Assembly (NCBI GenBank): GCA_020720665.1
Contig: DYOF01000016.1
Span: forward strand, 1 to 33,753
Direction: 5' to 3'
Source of the DNA: Acetofilamentum sp.
GTDB taxonomy: Bacteria > Bacteroidota > Bacteroidia > Bacteroidales > JAADGE01
DNA: 33,753 bases
Shown: in pieces, positions 22,829 through 31,143 of the stretch
Layout: each line of letters begins with the position of its first letter
Numbering within the stretch: position 1 is the first letter of the stretch
The notes under the pieces: generated by a model
The model's input: only the letters and a program-made list of their open reading frames with translations
What the model was told of the DNA's origin: nothing
Databases searched by the model: none
Program-made: the position numbers and the translations under genes

Positions 22829-24994
22829 ATTAAAATAACTTCAATTCTATTTACATTTTTAATGCTTATTGTTCATCAGGTTAAAGCCGATGAAGGAATG
22901 TGGATTCCCTTGTTTTTGAAGAAATATAATATTGAAGAAATGCAAAAAAAGGGGTTTAAACTTACTGCCGAAGATATATACAGTATAAACCAAGCCAGTA
23001 TGAAAGATGCTGTAATGATTTTTGGCGGAGGTTGTACGGCTGAATTAATTTCGGACAACGGTTTAATTTTAACTAATCATCATTGCGGTTTCAGCAGTAT
23101 TCAATCACACAGTTCTTTAGAACACGATTATTTGACAGACGGTTTTTGGGCAATGAACCGAAACGAAGAGCTGCCAAATGAAAAATTAACAGTTACATTT
23201 TTAGTAAAAATGGAAGATGTAACCGAAACAGTTTTAAACGGTGTTTCTGATGATATTGATGAATCAGACAGAGAAATTTTAATTGAAAAGAATATTGAAA
23301 AAATAAAAGCAATCGCTTCCGAAGGAAATGATTATAAAGTTGTTGTAAAACCATTTTTTTACGGTAATCAGTATTTTCTATTTGTTCAAAAAGTTTATAA
23401 AGATGTCCGTTTAGTAGGTGCACCGCCTTCATCTATCGGTAAATTCGGAGGAGATACTGATAATTGGATGTGGCCCAGACACACCGGCGATTTTTCATTA
23501 TTCAGAATTTATGCCGATAAAAATAATGAACCTGCTGAATATTCAGAAGATAATGTCCCGTATAAACCCTTAAAGCATTTTCCGATATCGGTAAAGGGAG
23601 TAAAAAAGGGCGATTTTACTATGGTATTCGGGTATCCCGGAAGCACCGAAGAATATTTAACTTCTTATGCCGTAGATATGATTCAAAATAAAATTAATCC
23701 GCACCGAATTAATATTAGAAAAAATATAATTGACATTTTGAGCTCAGATATGAACAGTAATCCTCAAATTCGGATACAATATGCTTCAAAATATGCAGGA
23801 ATAGCCAATTATTGGAAAAAATGGATGGGCGAAAACAGAGGTTTGGAAATACTAAATGCCGTTGAACGCAAAAAAAATAATGAAATTGAATTGGAAAAAT
23901 GGATTAATTCCGACAAAAACAGATCGGCAAAATACGGAAATCTTTTACCGGAATTTAAAGATTTATATGAAAAATATACACCTTATTTTCTTGCCGAAGA
24001 ATATTTTTATGAAGCAATTTGGCGAATGGAGTCTATGCGTTTCGGAGCAAGGATTGCAAGCTTTGTTAAAACAGGCGATAAAATTTCTAAAACCGATATT
24101 GAAAAGTTAAAGCTATTTGCAGATAATTTTTATAAAGACTATAATATTAATACAGATAAAAAATTATTCAGTTCGTTATTGAAACTCTATATAAACAATG
24201 TTGATTCGCAATTTCAACCCGAAATTTTAAATGCATTTTCAATTTTAAATCATTTTAACTTTTCAAATGATGAAATTGTTGATTTATATGCAGATTATTA
24301 TTTTAACAAAACATTTTGGCTGAAAGAAAAAGAATTTAATGATTTTATTGAAAAATATTCATACGGAAGCGAAGATTTACTTAAAATAACAGAAACACCC
24401 GGCTATAATTTTTATTACGATTTTGTTAATGTTTATTACACGAAAATTAAACCTTTTTCTGAAAAATATGCAACTCAAATTGACCAAAAGAGCCGTCTTT
24501 ATATGAAACTGTTAATGGAAGCTGATACTTCAAAAATCTTTTATCCTGATGCAAATTCAACATTAAGAATTGCATACGGGCAAGTGGATACATACGAACC
24601 GAGAGACGGAGTTAAGTATCAATATTACACAACTTTAAGCGGAGTTATGGAAAAAGATAATCCCGAAATTTATGACTATGATGTTCCTGTTCGACTAAGG
24701 GAATTGTATAAGCAAAAAGATTTCGGTACTTATGCCGAAAACGGTGAAATGCATGTTTGTTTTATTGCCTCAAATCACACAACAGGAGGCAATTCCGGTA
24801 GTCCTGTTATAAATGCTGACGGAGAATTAATAGGTGTTAATTTTGACAGAAACTGGGAAGGCACCATGAGCGACATTATGTACAATCCTGATCAATGCAG
24901 AAATATTACTTTGGATATTCGTTACGTATTGTTTCTTATTGATAAATTTGCGGGTGCAACTCATTTAATTGAGGAAATGACAATTGTTAAATAA
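22826..24994 (+). CDS. S46 family dipeptidyl-peptidase (DPP7/DPP11-like)
   Basis: This 722-aa exported serine peptidase removes dipeptides from peptide N termini, a nutrient-acquisition activity of this phylum. The ATG at 22826 is chosen because a signal peptide begins there (MIKITSILF to about HQVKA, then ADEGMW). An upstream TTG would add 12 residues encoded by the leader repeat. The catalytic His86 is in TNHHCG and the Ser near 657 is in GGNSGSPV, followed by NFDRNWEGTMSD, which looks more DPP7-like than DPP11-like. It likely acts in the periplasm. Specificity needs the S1-pocket residues, which I cannot assign confidently. Confidence 0.92.
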   Translation: MIKITSILFTFLMLIVHQVKADEGMWIPLFLKKYNIEEMQKKGFKLTAEDIYSINQASMKDAVMIFGGGCTAELISDNGLILTNHHCGFSSIQSHSSLEHDYLTDGFWAMNRNEELPNEKLTVTFLVKMEDVTETVLNGVSDDIDESDREILIEKNIEKIKAIASEGNDYKVVVKPFFYGNQYFLFVQKVYKDVRLVGAPPSSIGKFGGDTDNWMWPRHTGDFSLFRIYADKNNEPAEYSEDNVPYKPLKHFPISVKGVKKGDFTMVFGYPGSTEEYLTSYAVDMIQNKINPHRINIRKNIIDILSSDMNSNPQIRIQYASKYAGIANYWKKWMGENRGLEILNAVERKKNNEIELEKWINSDKNRSAKYGNLLPEFKDLYEKYTPYFLAEEYFYEAIWRMESMRFGARIASFVKTGDKISKTDIEKLKLFADNFYKDYNINTDKKLFSSLLKLYINNVDSQFQPEILNAFSILNHFNFSNDEIVDLYADYYFNKTFWLKEKEFNDFIEKYSYGSEDLLKITETPGYNFYYDFVNVYYTKIKPFSEKYATQIDQKSRLYMKLLMEADTSKIFYPDANSTLRIAYGQVDTYEPRDGVKYQYYTTLSGVMEKDNPEIYDYDVPVRLRELYKQKDFGTYAENGEMHVCFIASNHTTGGNSGSPVINADGELIGVNFDRNWEGTMSDIMYNPDQCRNITLDIRYVLFLIDKFAGATHLIEEMTIVK

Positions 24995-25019
24995 GCGGCA
25001 ATTTTTTAATTTTTAGACT

Positions 25020-25754
25020 ATGCTGTTCACAAAAACAAGTAAATTAGCCGAAATTGTTCACCAAAACTATTTGTTGATACCTATTATTTCTCGTTTTGGA
25101 ATAAAGTTCGGATTCGGTGATAAAAATGTTGAGCAAGTTTGTAAACAATATCAAATTCATACCGATTTTTTTATAGAAATTATTAATACCTTTAATGATA
25201 AAGAATATACGCCTTCAAAAAAATTACGCGAATTGCCGTTAAATATTACGGTTAATTATCTGTTAAAATCGCATAAATATTTTAATCAAGTTAAATTACC
25301 CATCATTGAAAATTTAATACATCAGTTAAAATGGGAAAATGCCGACAACAAAAATAATAAATTAATTTTAGATAAGTTTTTTAACGAATACAGAAATGAA
25401 GTAATTGAACATACTTCAAATGAAGAAAAAGAAGTTTATCCGTTTATTTTAGAAATTGAGAAAAATTTTCATAAAACTCGGGCAGATGAACAATTCTTGA
25501 ATGTTTTATCTAAAAAGTCAATTAGAAAATATGCCGATACACATGACGAATTAAACTCAGCTCTTTTAGATTTAAAAAATATTATCATTAAATATCTTCC
25601 GCCGGCTGATAACAATGAAATAACTAATCAAATTTTACAAGAAATATTCGGTTTGGAAAAAGACATGGAAGACCACACGAAACTGGAAGACAGTGTTGTA
25701 GTGCCTGCTGCCGTTATGATGGAAAAAGAATTACGAAAACAGTTAGATAAATGA
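25020..25754 (+). CDS. RIC/ScdA/YtfE-like di-iron hemerythrin-domain protein
   Basis: This 244-aa cytosolic protein has an N-terminal DUF542-like region (LAEIVHQNYLLIPIISRFGI, about 9-28) in which the usual Cys pair is GFG, then a hemerythrin-like helical bundle. Likely iron ligands are a His in LKSHKYF, His...Glu in EHTSNEEKEVYPF, a His in DTHDEL and His...Glu in DHTKLEDS near the C terminus. RIC proteins help repair iron-sulfur centres after nitrosative or oxidative damage, or sense these stresses. The gene overlaps the following LuxR regulator by 4 bp (25751-25754), so the pair is translationally coupled. Confidence 0.78.
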   Translation: MLFTKTSKLAEIVHQNYLLIPIISRFGIKFGFGDKNVEQVCKQYQIHTDFFIEIINTFNDKEYTPSKKLRELPLNITVNYLLKSHKYFNQVKLPIIENLIHQLKWENADNKNNKLILDKFFNEYRNEVIEHTSNEEKEVYPFILEIEKNFHKTRADEQFLNVLSKKSIRKYADTHDELNSALLDLKNIIIKYLPPADNNEITNQILQEIFGLEKDMEDHTKLEDSVVVPAAVMMEKELRKQLDK

Positions 25755-26350
25755 GTATGGGAAAACTTTCATTTATTATTGCAGAAAATTCTTATATAAT
25801 TCGTACCGGTTTAGTTCGAATTATTAACAGTTTTTCCGAAGCTGTTGTATTAAAAGAAGCAACCGAATTAAACAGTTTAATTAAAATAGTTAATAAACAT
25901 AAACCCGATTTTGTAATTGTAAATGCCAAACTGATTGCCGACCCGCATGATGACATCAGAACCCTTTTTTCAGATAATCTGTCAACAAAATTTATAATTT
26001 TCGTAGGGAGTCGTCGAAAAAATGAACATTTTGTACATTTTAACGAAAAAATATCTGTTGATGACGAAAAAACAGAAATTATTTATAAAATCCAAAATCT
26101 CATTATCAGCCGCTTGCCCACGGAACGTTCAGATGAAGGTAACGAATTGTCAGAAAGGGAAAAAGATGTTGTAAAACAAATTGCACTCGGGCAAACAAAT
26201 AAAGAAATAGCCGAAAAACTATTTATAAGTACACATACAGTTATAACACATCGAAAAAATATAACCGGAAAATTAGGAATTAAAACGGTTTCAGGTTTAA
26301 CCGTATATGCCATTTTAAATAATATTATTGAAATTGACGAAGCCGTCTGA
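25751..26350 (+). CDS. LuxR/NarL-type regulator with an atypical receiver domain
   Basis: This 199-aa protein has a receiver-like domain (1-120) followed by a LuxR helix-turn-helix (about 132-190: LSEREKDVVKQIALGQTNKEIA, then STHTVITHRKNI). The receiver lacks the phospho-accepting Asp: the expected position, in FVIVNAKL, is Asn58. The N-terminal acidic cluster is reduced to AEN. Phosphorylation is therefore unlikely, and control may come from protein contact, plausibly with the coupled di-iron protein. Targets are unknown. nadK starts 17 bp after its stop. Confidence 0.85.
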   Translation: MSMGKLSFIIAENSYIIRTGLVRIINSFSEAVVLKEATELNSLIKIVNKHKPDFVIVNAKLIADPHDDIRTLFSDNLSTKFIIFVGSRRKNEHFVHFNEKISVDDEKTEIIYKIQNLIISRLPTERSDEGNELSEREKDVVKQIALGQTNKEIAEKLFISTHTVITHRKNITGKLGIKTVSGLTVYAILNNIIEIDEAV

Positions 26351-26367
26351 AAATTTGAATTAAACAT

Positions 26368-27249
26368 ATGAAAGCAGCAATTTTCGGAAAAAATTATAAT
26401 GAAGAATTTACAAATTCCTTAATTGATTTTTTTACAATTATTCACAAATTCGGTTTTGAAATTCTGATTTACGAACCTTATTATAAGTTTATTAAATCGT
26501 TTTCGAACTATGACCCGCAACCCTCAGATATTTTTAATGACGCTCTGAATAAGGAAGATGGCGTTGATATTTTGTTCAGTATAGGCGGAGACGGAACATT
26601 CTTAGAAAGTGTTACGTTTGTCAGAGATTTAGAAATTCCGATTGCCGGTATAAACAGCGGAAGATTAGGCTTTTTAGCAAATATTTCGCAAGAAGATATA
26701 CCTGTTGCTTTAAATGCAATTATTAAGGGTAATTATAAAATTGAAGACAGAACATTATTGGAAATAAACTCATATAAACAAGTTTTTGAAAATTTTAATT
26801 ATGCCTTAAACGAAATTACCGTTCAAAAAAGAGATTCCGGGTCAATGATTACAATAAAAGTGTTTGTGAACGGTGAATTTGTAAATACCTATTGGGCCGA
26901 CGGGCTGATACTTTCAACACCTACCGGTTCAACTGCCTATTCATTAAGTTTGGGCGGACCTATTGTTGTTCCGGGCTCTCGTAATTTTATTTTAACTCCA
27001 ATAGCCCCCCATAATTTAACGGTGAGGCCTATTGTAGTTCCTGATAATACGGAAATTTCAATTGAAGTTGCCGGAAGAACAGAAAATTATTTATTATCAG
27101 CCGATTACCGTTCCGAAATTGTTGAAAAAAATACCAAGCTGTTGATAAAAGCTGCAAATTTTAGCGTAAAAACCATACGTATTGAAAATACTAATTTTTA
27201 TGATACAATCAGAGAGAAATTATCATGGGGCTTAGATAAGAGGAATTAA
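26368..27249 (+). CDS. nadK: NAD kinase
   Basis: This 293-aa cytosolic enzyme phosphorylates NAD to NADP. It carries GGDGT (73-77, with Asp75 as the likely catalytic residue), GINSGRLGFLA, the ALNEITVQKRD region and TPTGSTAYSLSLGGPIV. Length is typical for this phylum. It follows the LuxR gene closely on the same strand and ends in a 4-bp overlap with the convergent miaA stop. Confidence 0.95.
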   Translation: MKAAIFGKNYNEEFTNSLIDFFTIIHKFGFEILIYEPYYKFIKSFSNYDPQPSDIFNDALNKEDGVDILFSIGGDGTFLESVTFVRDLEIPIAGINSGRLGFLANISQEDIPVALNAIIKGNYKIEDRTLLEINSYKQVFENFNYALNEITVQKRDSGSMITIKVFVNGEFVNTYWADGLILSTPTGSTAYSLSLGGPIVVPGSRNFILTPIAPHNLTVRPIVVPDNTEISIEVAGRTENYLLSADYRSEIVEKNTKLLIKAANFSVKTIRIENTNFYDTIREKLSWGLDKRN

Positions 27250-28166
27250 TCGCCGGTATTTTGAAGTATGTATTGAAAAATTTCTTGCTTATTATCCGGA
27301 TGAAACCATTTAATTTTATTATCGCGTTTAAACCAAGTTATTTGACGTTTTGCGTATCGCCTTGAATTTCTTTTTATGAGCCTGACAGCCTCATCTAAAT
27401 CATATTCTCCGTCAAAATATGAAAATAATTCTTTGTATCCCACAGTATTTAGGGCGTTCAAATGCTTAAACTCCCGGAATTGTTTTGCTTCATTTATAAG
27501 TCCTTCATCTAACATTTGTTCAACTCGTTGATTTATACGAGTATATAATTCATGCCGTTCTCTTTCCAATCCGATTTTTAATATTTTATAGCTTCTTAGT
27601 TTTTGAGGTTTTGTTAAAAATGATGTATAAGTTTTTCCGGTTTGAAGGCAAACTTCAATTGCTTTTAAAATTCGTTTAGGATTATTCAAATCAACCGTTT
27701 TGTAATGTTCCGAATCTAATCGTTGTAAGTCGAATCGAATACTCTCAATGCCTTCATTTTCAAGTTGTTTTATAAGCATATTTCTGATTTCGGGGTCGGC
27801 ATCAGGGATATCGTCTATTCCGTTACAAACGGCATCAATATACATGCCCGACCCTCCCGCTAAAATAACTGTTTTTTGTGTTTTAAAAATTTCATTTAAT
27901 AGTTCCGTAACTTCAATTTCAAATATTCCGGCGCTGTAATAATCATGTATGGATTTATCTCCAATCATATAGTGTTTAACTGTTTTTAATTGTTCTTCTG
28001 AGGGTGCGGCTGTACCTATTTTTAACTCTTTGTATATTTGTCTTGAATCGGCTGAAATTATAACTGTTTTAAGCATTAATGCCAATTCTGTACTTAAATC
28101 TGTTTTACCGATTCCGGTAGGTCCGAGAATTACAATTAAAGTATTTCTTAAATCATTATTTCTCAT
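27246..28166 (-). CDS. miaA: tRNA dimethylallyltransferase MiaA
   Basis: This 306-aa enzyme adds a dimethylallyl group to adenosine 37 of tRNAs reading UNN codons. The P-loop GPTGIGKT (15-22), the ISADSRQIYKELKIGTA motif with the catalytic Asp, the GGSGMYIDA segment, and the late YAKRQITWFKR motif are all present. Its start overlaps the end of the potassium-channel gene by 11 bp, so the three genes from DUF2851 to miaA form a minus-strand operon. Confidence 0.95.
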   Translation of the reverse strand: MRNNDLRNTLIVILGPTGIGKTDLSTELALMLKTVIISADSRQIYKELKIGTAAPSEEQLKTVKHYMIGDKSIHDYYSAGIFEIEVTELLNEIFKTQKTVILAGGSGMYIDAVCNGIDDIPDADPEIRNMLIKQLENEGIESIRFDLQRLDSEHYKTVDLNNPKRILKAIEVCLQTGKTYTSFLTKPQKLRSYKILKIGLERERHELYTRINQRVEQMLDEGLINEAKQFREFKHLNALNTVGYKELFSYFDGEYDLDEAVRLIKRNSRRYAKRQITWFKRDNKIKWFHPDNKQEIFQYILQNTGD

Positions 28167-29202
28167 TGAAATATAAACCGGTTTCCAATAATTCTTTTAA
28201 TTTATTTACTTGCGGAACTGTTCCGAGAACGAATAATTTATCTTCCTTTTTTAGTTTAATATTTCCGCTCGGATTGAATACATAAGATCCGTTTTCTTGT
28301 TTAAGACCGATGATATTTGCACCGGTTTTTTTTCTGATATCCAAATCTGAAATTGTACTGTTGACAAAGCAAGATGCTAAATCGTCGCAAGATATTTCTT
28401 CTAAATTAACATCTACACCTTCTCTGAGCATAATCATTTCTAAAAATTCAATGATATCAGGTTCACTTACTAATTTTGCCATTCTTGAACCGCCTACAAT
28501 ATCAGGCATTAAAATATTATCTGCACCGGCACGTTTTAATTTTGAAAACATGTTTTCATCCGAAGCCCTTGATATAATTCTCATTCGTGTATTAAAATCT
28601 CTGGCGGAAAGGACTAATAATAAGTTATCTGCATCATTCGGAAGGGTAGTAATTAATGCCTTGGCTTTGTCCGTGTTAACTTTTTGCAGGGTTTCTTCAT
28701 GAGAAGCATCACCGGCAATGAACGTAACATTTTTATTCATAAGAAAACCTTCATTGATATCTTCATTCATAATATTAGGCGAATTGTCAATAACTACAAT
28801 CGTTTCATTCAATTTTAATAATTCTATGGCAGCTTGTCTTCCGTTACGACCAAAACCGCAAATTATAATGTGATTTTCCAATTTTTTAAGTTTTTTATTT
28901 TTATAAAATGTTTGAGCCAATTTTCGATATTCTCCGTCAATAAAAACACGTGTAACGGAAGTTAAAAAATAACCGAAAATACCGATACTGAAAATTATTA
29001 ACAAGCTTGTAAATATCATTCCGCCGTCCGATAATGTATGAACTTCTTCAAACCCGACAGTTGAGACGGTAATTATTGTCATATACACGGCTTCAACAAG
29101 CGTATAATTTTCAATAAAAATAAATCCGATTGTTCCGCTTATCATAATGATAATCAGTGCAACAGATGCAATATATATATTTTTGAATTCTTTAAGCATC
29201 AT
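28156..29202 (-). CDS. Two-helix potassium channel with cytosolic TrkA (RCK) domains
   Basis: This 348-aa MthK-like channel subunit has TM1 at about 9-29, a pore loop with filter TVSTVGFE (45-52), and TM2 at about 62-84. A TrkA-N domain follows with the nucleotide-binding GFGRNG (116-121) and D/N residues at the end of its second strand, then a TrkA-C domain to residue 348. It should conduct K+ across the inner membrane under nucleotide or ion control of the RCK ring. The filter's last residue is Glu rather than Asp or Gly of common channels. It overlaps its neighbours by 11 bp on both sides. Confidence 0.88.
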   Translation of the reverse strand: MMLKEFKNIYIASVALIIIMISGTIGFIFIENYTLVEAVYMTIITVSTVGFEEVHTLSDGGMIFTSLLIIFSIGIFGYFLTSVTRVFIDGEYRKLAQTFYKNKKLKKLENHIIICGFGRNGRQAAIELLKLNETIVVIDNSPNIMNEDINEGFLMNKNVTFIAGDASHEETLQKVNTDKAKALITTLPNDADNLLLVLSARDFNTRMRIISRASDENMFSKLKRAGADNILMPDIVGGSRMAKLVSEPDIIEFLEMIMLREGVDVNLEEISCDDLASCFVNSTISDLDIRKKTGANIIGLKQENGSYVFNPSGNIKLKKEDKLFVLGTVPQVNKLKELLETGLYFNEK

Positions 29203-30469
29203 CTCGGTTTAGGTATAAATGCCCTATTCTGCAATCAATACATTTGCGTTTCATACAATATTCATTGTATAATTGCATTAAGGATTGTGAAAAATAAGCA
29301 TTTTTAATATTTATACCTAATGTAGTCCATTTTTTTAATATATGATTGTTTTCGGCTTTAATATCTTCAAATAAATTTAAAGCACGTTCTTTAATTATTG
29401 AATTGCCTTTTTCGTTTCCGTATAAAAATAAAATCGGCAAAACTGTATTTATTAAAAGATTATCAATTGCTGATTTTCCGAAGTTTTTAATTTTAAAATT
29501 ACTTTTTTCTCCGAATGTGTAGTGATTATTCCAATATTCAGATGCTTTGATTTCAAAAAATTGATAAAATTCTTTAATGTTTTCAATTTCAATTATTTTA
29601 GAAAATAAATGAGACGATTTATAAGTAAGCCGTGCAAATTGAGATAAACGAATTGTAGGAAAATTAACAGGTCGAATTCTTAAAAACTTCCATAGAGAGG
29701 AATCAATGGGTTTTAATAGATATTTTGATGATAAAAATTTATATTCTTGTTTTAATGAATTATAGTATTCATCATCAATATTTTCGTTTGATAAAAATCC
29801 GGCTTGTCCGAATAATAATGCTTCAAGTTGGTATAACTGAGTTTTATTTTTGGCAAGGATTAATGATGGTAATGATTTTGCAGTTAATTCAAAAGGTAAG
29901 CTATTTGTTTTAAAACCGAATGCATTAGCCAAACTGATGTAAAACGTTTCTTCCCAATTGTTATTTGTAAAATGCAATATTGTTTTAAGATATTCGGTTT
30001 TTTGTTCTATACGTTCTGTTATAAGTCTTGTAAGCCATGAATTTATAATAAAATCATCCTGTTTATTAATAAAGTTACCGCATGCAATATTATTTTCAGA
30101 AAGAAGTAATTCATTATATTTTTTCAATAAAACCGGCTTAAACTTTAATTTTACGGTTAACAATTTTTGGTTCTTAGAATTAAAAACATCTGTATCATGT
30201 TCATAAACAACATGTAAAATAACATTGTCGTATGCTTTATTTCTATGATGGGAATGCTTATTCCAATCGGAAGATTTAAGATGAATTTCAATATTCCCTG
30301 CCCAAATTGTGTGTTCGTATTTTATTTTAGCATTAAAAAAGTCGGGTCCGGCATCATTATTTTTTTGTCCGACATCAATTATTTCAATTTCATTACCGTT
30401 TTCATCCGATAATGAATGTTCTGAAAATAAACGGTTTGCCCAAATATAATGTAAAAAATTCTCTTTCAT
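29192..30469 (-). CDS. DUF2851 family protein
   Basis: This 425-aa protein of unknown function is typical of Bacteroidota. The start ATG at 30469 is chosen because MKENFLHYIWANRLF is the usual family N terminus; an upstream frame would only translate the leader repeat. The N-terminal half contains EIIDVGQKNNDAGPDFFNAKI and a strand-rich region with HLKSSDWNKHSHH, which may hint at a nucleic-acid or nuclease-like fold. The C terminus has a CxxC-like KRKCIDCRIG. It leads the operon with the channel gene and miaA, and the shared leader repeat sits directly upstream. Confidence 0.8.
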   Translation of the reverse strand: MKENFLHYIWANRLFSEHSLSDENGNEIEIIDVGQKNNDAGPDFFNAKIKYEHTIWAGNIEIHLKSSDWNKHSHHRNKAYDNVILHVVYEHDTDVFNSKNQKLLTVKLKFKPVLLKKYNELLLSENNIACGNFINKQDDFIINSWLTRLITERIEQKTEYLKTILHFTNNNWEETFYISLANAFGFKTNSLPFELTAKSLPSLILAKNKTQLYQLEALLFGQAGFLSNENIDDEYYNSLKQEYKFLSSKYLLKPIDSSLWKFLRIRPVNFPTIRLSQFARLTYKSSHLFSKIIEIENIKEFYQFFEIKASEYWNNHYTFGEKSNFKIKNFGKSAIDNLLINTVLPILFLYGNEKGNSIIKERALNLFEDIKAENNHILKKWTTLGINIKNAYFSQSLMQLYNEYCMKRKCIDCRIGHLYLNRDDA

Positions 30470-30663
30470 GTGTCTAAAAATTTGCAATTTATGAAAAATA
30501 TGCAAATTGTTATGCTTGTCGATATTTGTTAAACTTGTTTCTCTCTGCACATAGGAACACCTTCATCAATTTGCAAGGAATAAATATCTTCTGTTAATCA
30601 TGCTCCTTTGTGTGAAAATCTTTTAGCTTCGCTGAACATTTCAGGGTTCTCATGGGTGTTCAT
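30467..30663 (-). repeat. Shared leader repeat, copy C, in front of the DUF2851 gene
   Basis: Read on the minus strand, this copy begins with ATGAACACCC at the base after the stop codon of the STAS-like gene and ends in TTTTTAGACACATG, the DUF2851 start codon. It fills the whole intergenic region. GAACACC at its 5' end (read as GGTGTTC on + at 30655-30661) is complementary to GGTGTTC at its body's 3' end (+ 30555-30561), a 7-bp closing stem. It is inverted relative to copies A and B but in the same sense as its own downstream gene. Confidence 0.8.
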
Positions 30664-31041
30664 TTAAAACTTTCTTAGCCAATTTTCAGCGGCTTTTTTT
30701 GAGGAAAAAATTTCTACAAGATAATTGGGTTTGGCACTATAATCTTTATAAAGTTGTCCTAATGCGGTTTCAAAAGTGCCGGATACAATAATTGCATCAT
30801 AAACAAAAAGTCCTTTTGTTATTAATTCTTTGTTAAATTCGGCAATTTTGAGCATATCTTCGGGTTTAACAGTTTTAAAAATTTTGGCTTTTTTTGCATC
30901 AGAAAGTATTTTTAATTTCGAGGGAAGTGATTTATTTGTGCTTAGCCCTTTAGTATATTCAAGAAACTCCTGAACAGTTACTTCGCCGGACATGACCGTT
31001 TCAAGTATGCCGGTTTCGGTATTAAATTTTGATGTTATCAT
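30664..31041 (-). CDS. STAS/SpoIIAA-like small protein
   Basis: This 125-aa soluble protein has the pattern of the STAS/SEC14-like small proteins of Bacteroidota: a beta hairpin start (SKFNTETGILETVMSGEVTV), a helix, LKILSDAKKAKI as the central strand and loop, and a C-terminal KPNYLVEIFSSKKAAENWL. No enzyme site is visible. Such proteins may act in signalling or lipid binding; the role here is unknown. It lies between dnaK and leader repeat copy C, which begins right after its stop codon. Confidence 0.7.
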   Translation of the reverse strand: MITSKFNTETGILETVMSGEVTVQEFLEYTKGLSTNKSLPSKLKILSDAKKAKIFKTVKPEDMLKIAEFNKELITKGLFVYDAIIVSGTFETALGQLYKDYSAKPNYLVEIFSSKKAAENWLRKF

Positions 31042-31091
31042 GATAAAGTGTTTTTTAGGTAATCTAATTTACAAAAAAAAATATATTTATC

Positions 31092-31124
31092 AAAAAAAAA
31101 TGCCGATTTTTTTGAAATCGGCAT
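31092..31124 (-). terminator. Rho-independent terminator of dnaK
   Basis: ATGCCGATTT (31100-31109) and AAATCGGCAT (31115-31124) form a perfect 10-bp stem with a 5-base loop. On the minus strand a run of nine T follows (+ strand A run 31092-31100). It lies 20 bp after the dnaK stop. Confidence 0.9.
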
Positions 31125-31143
31125 AAAATTTAGTTTGCGGTTT

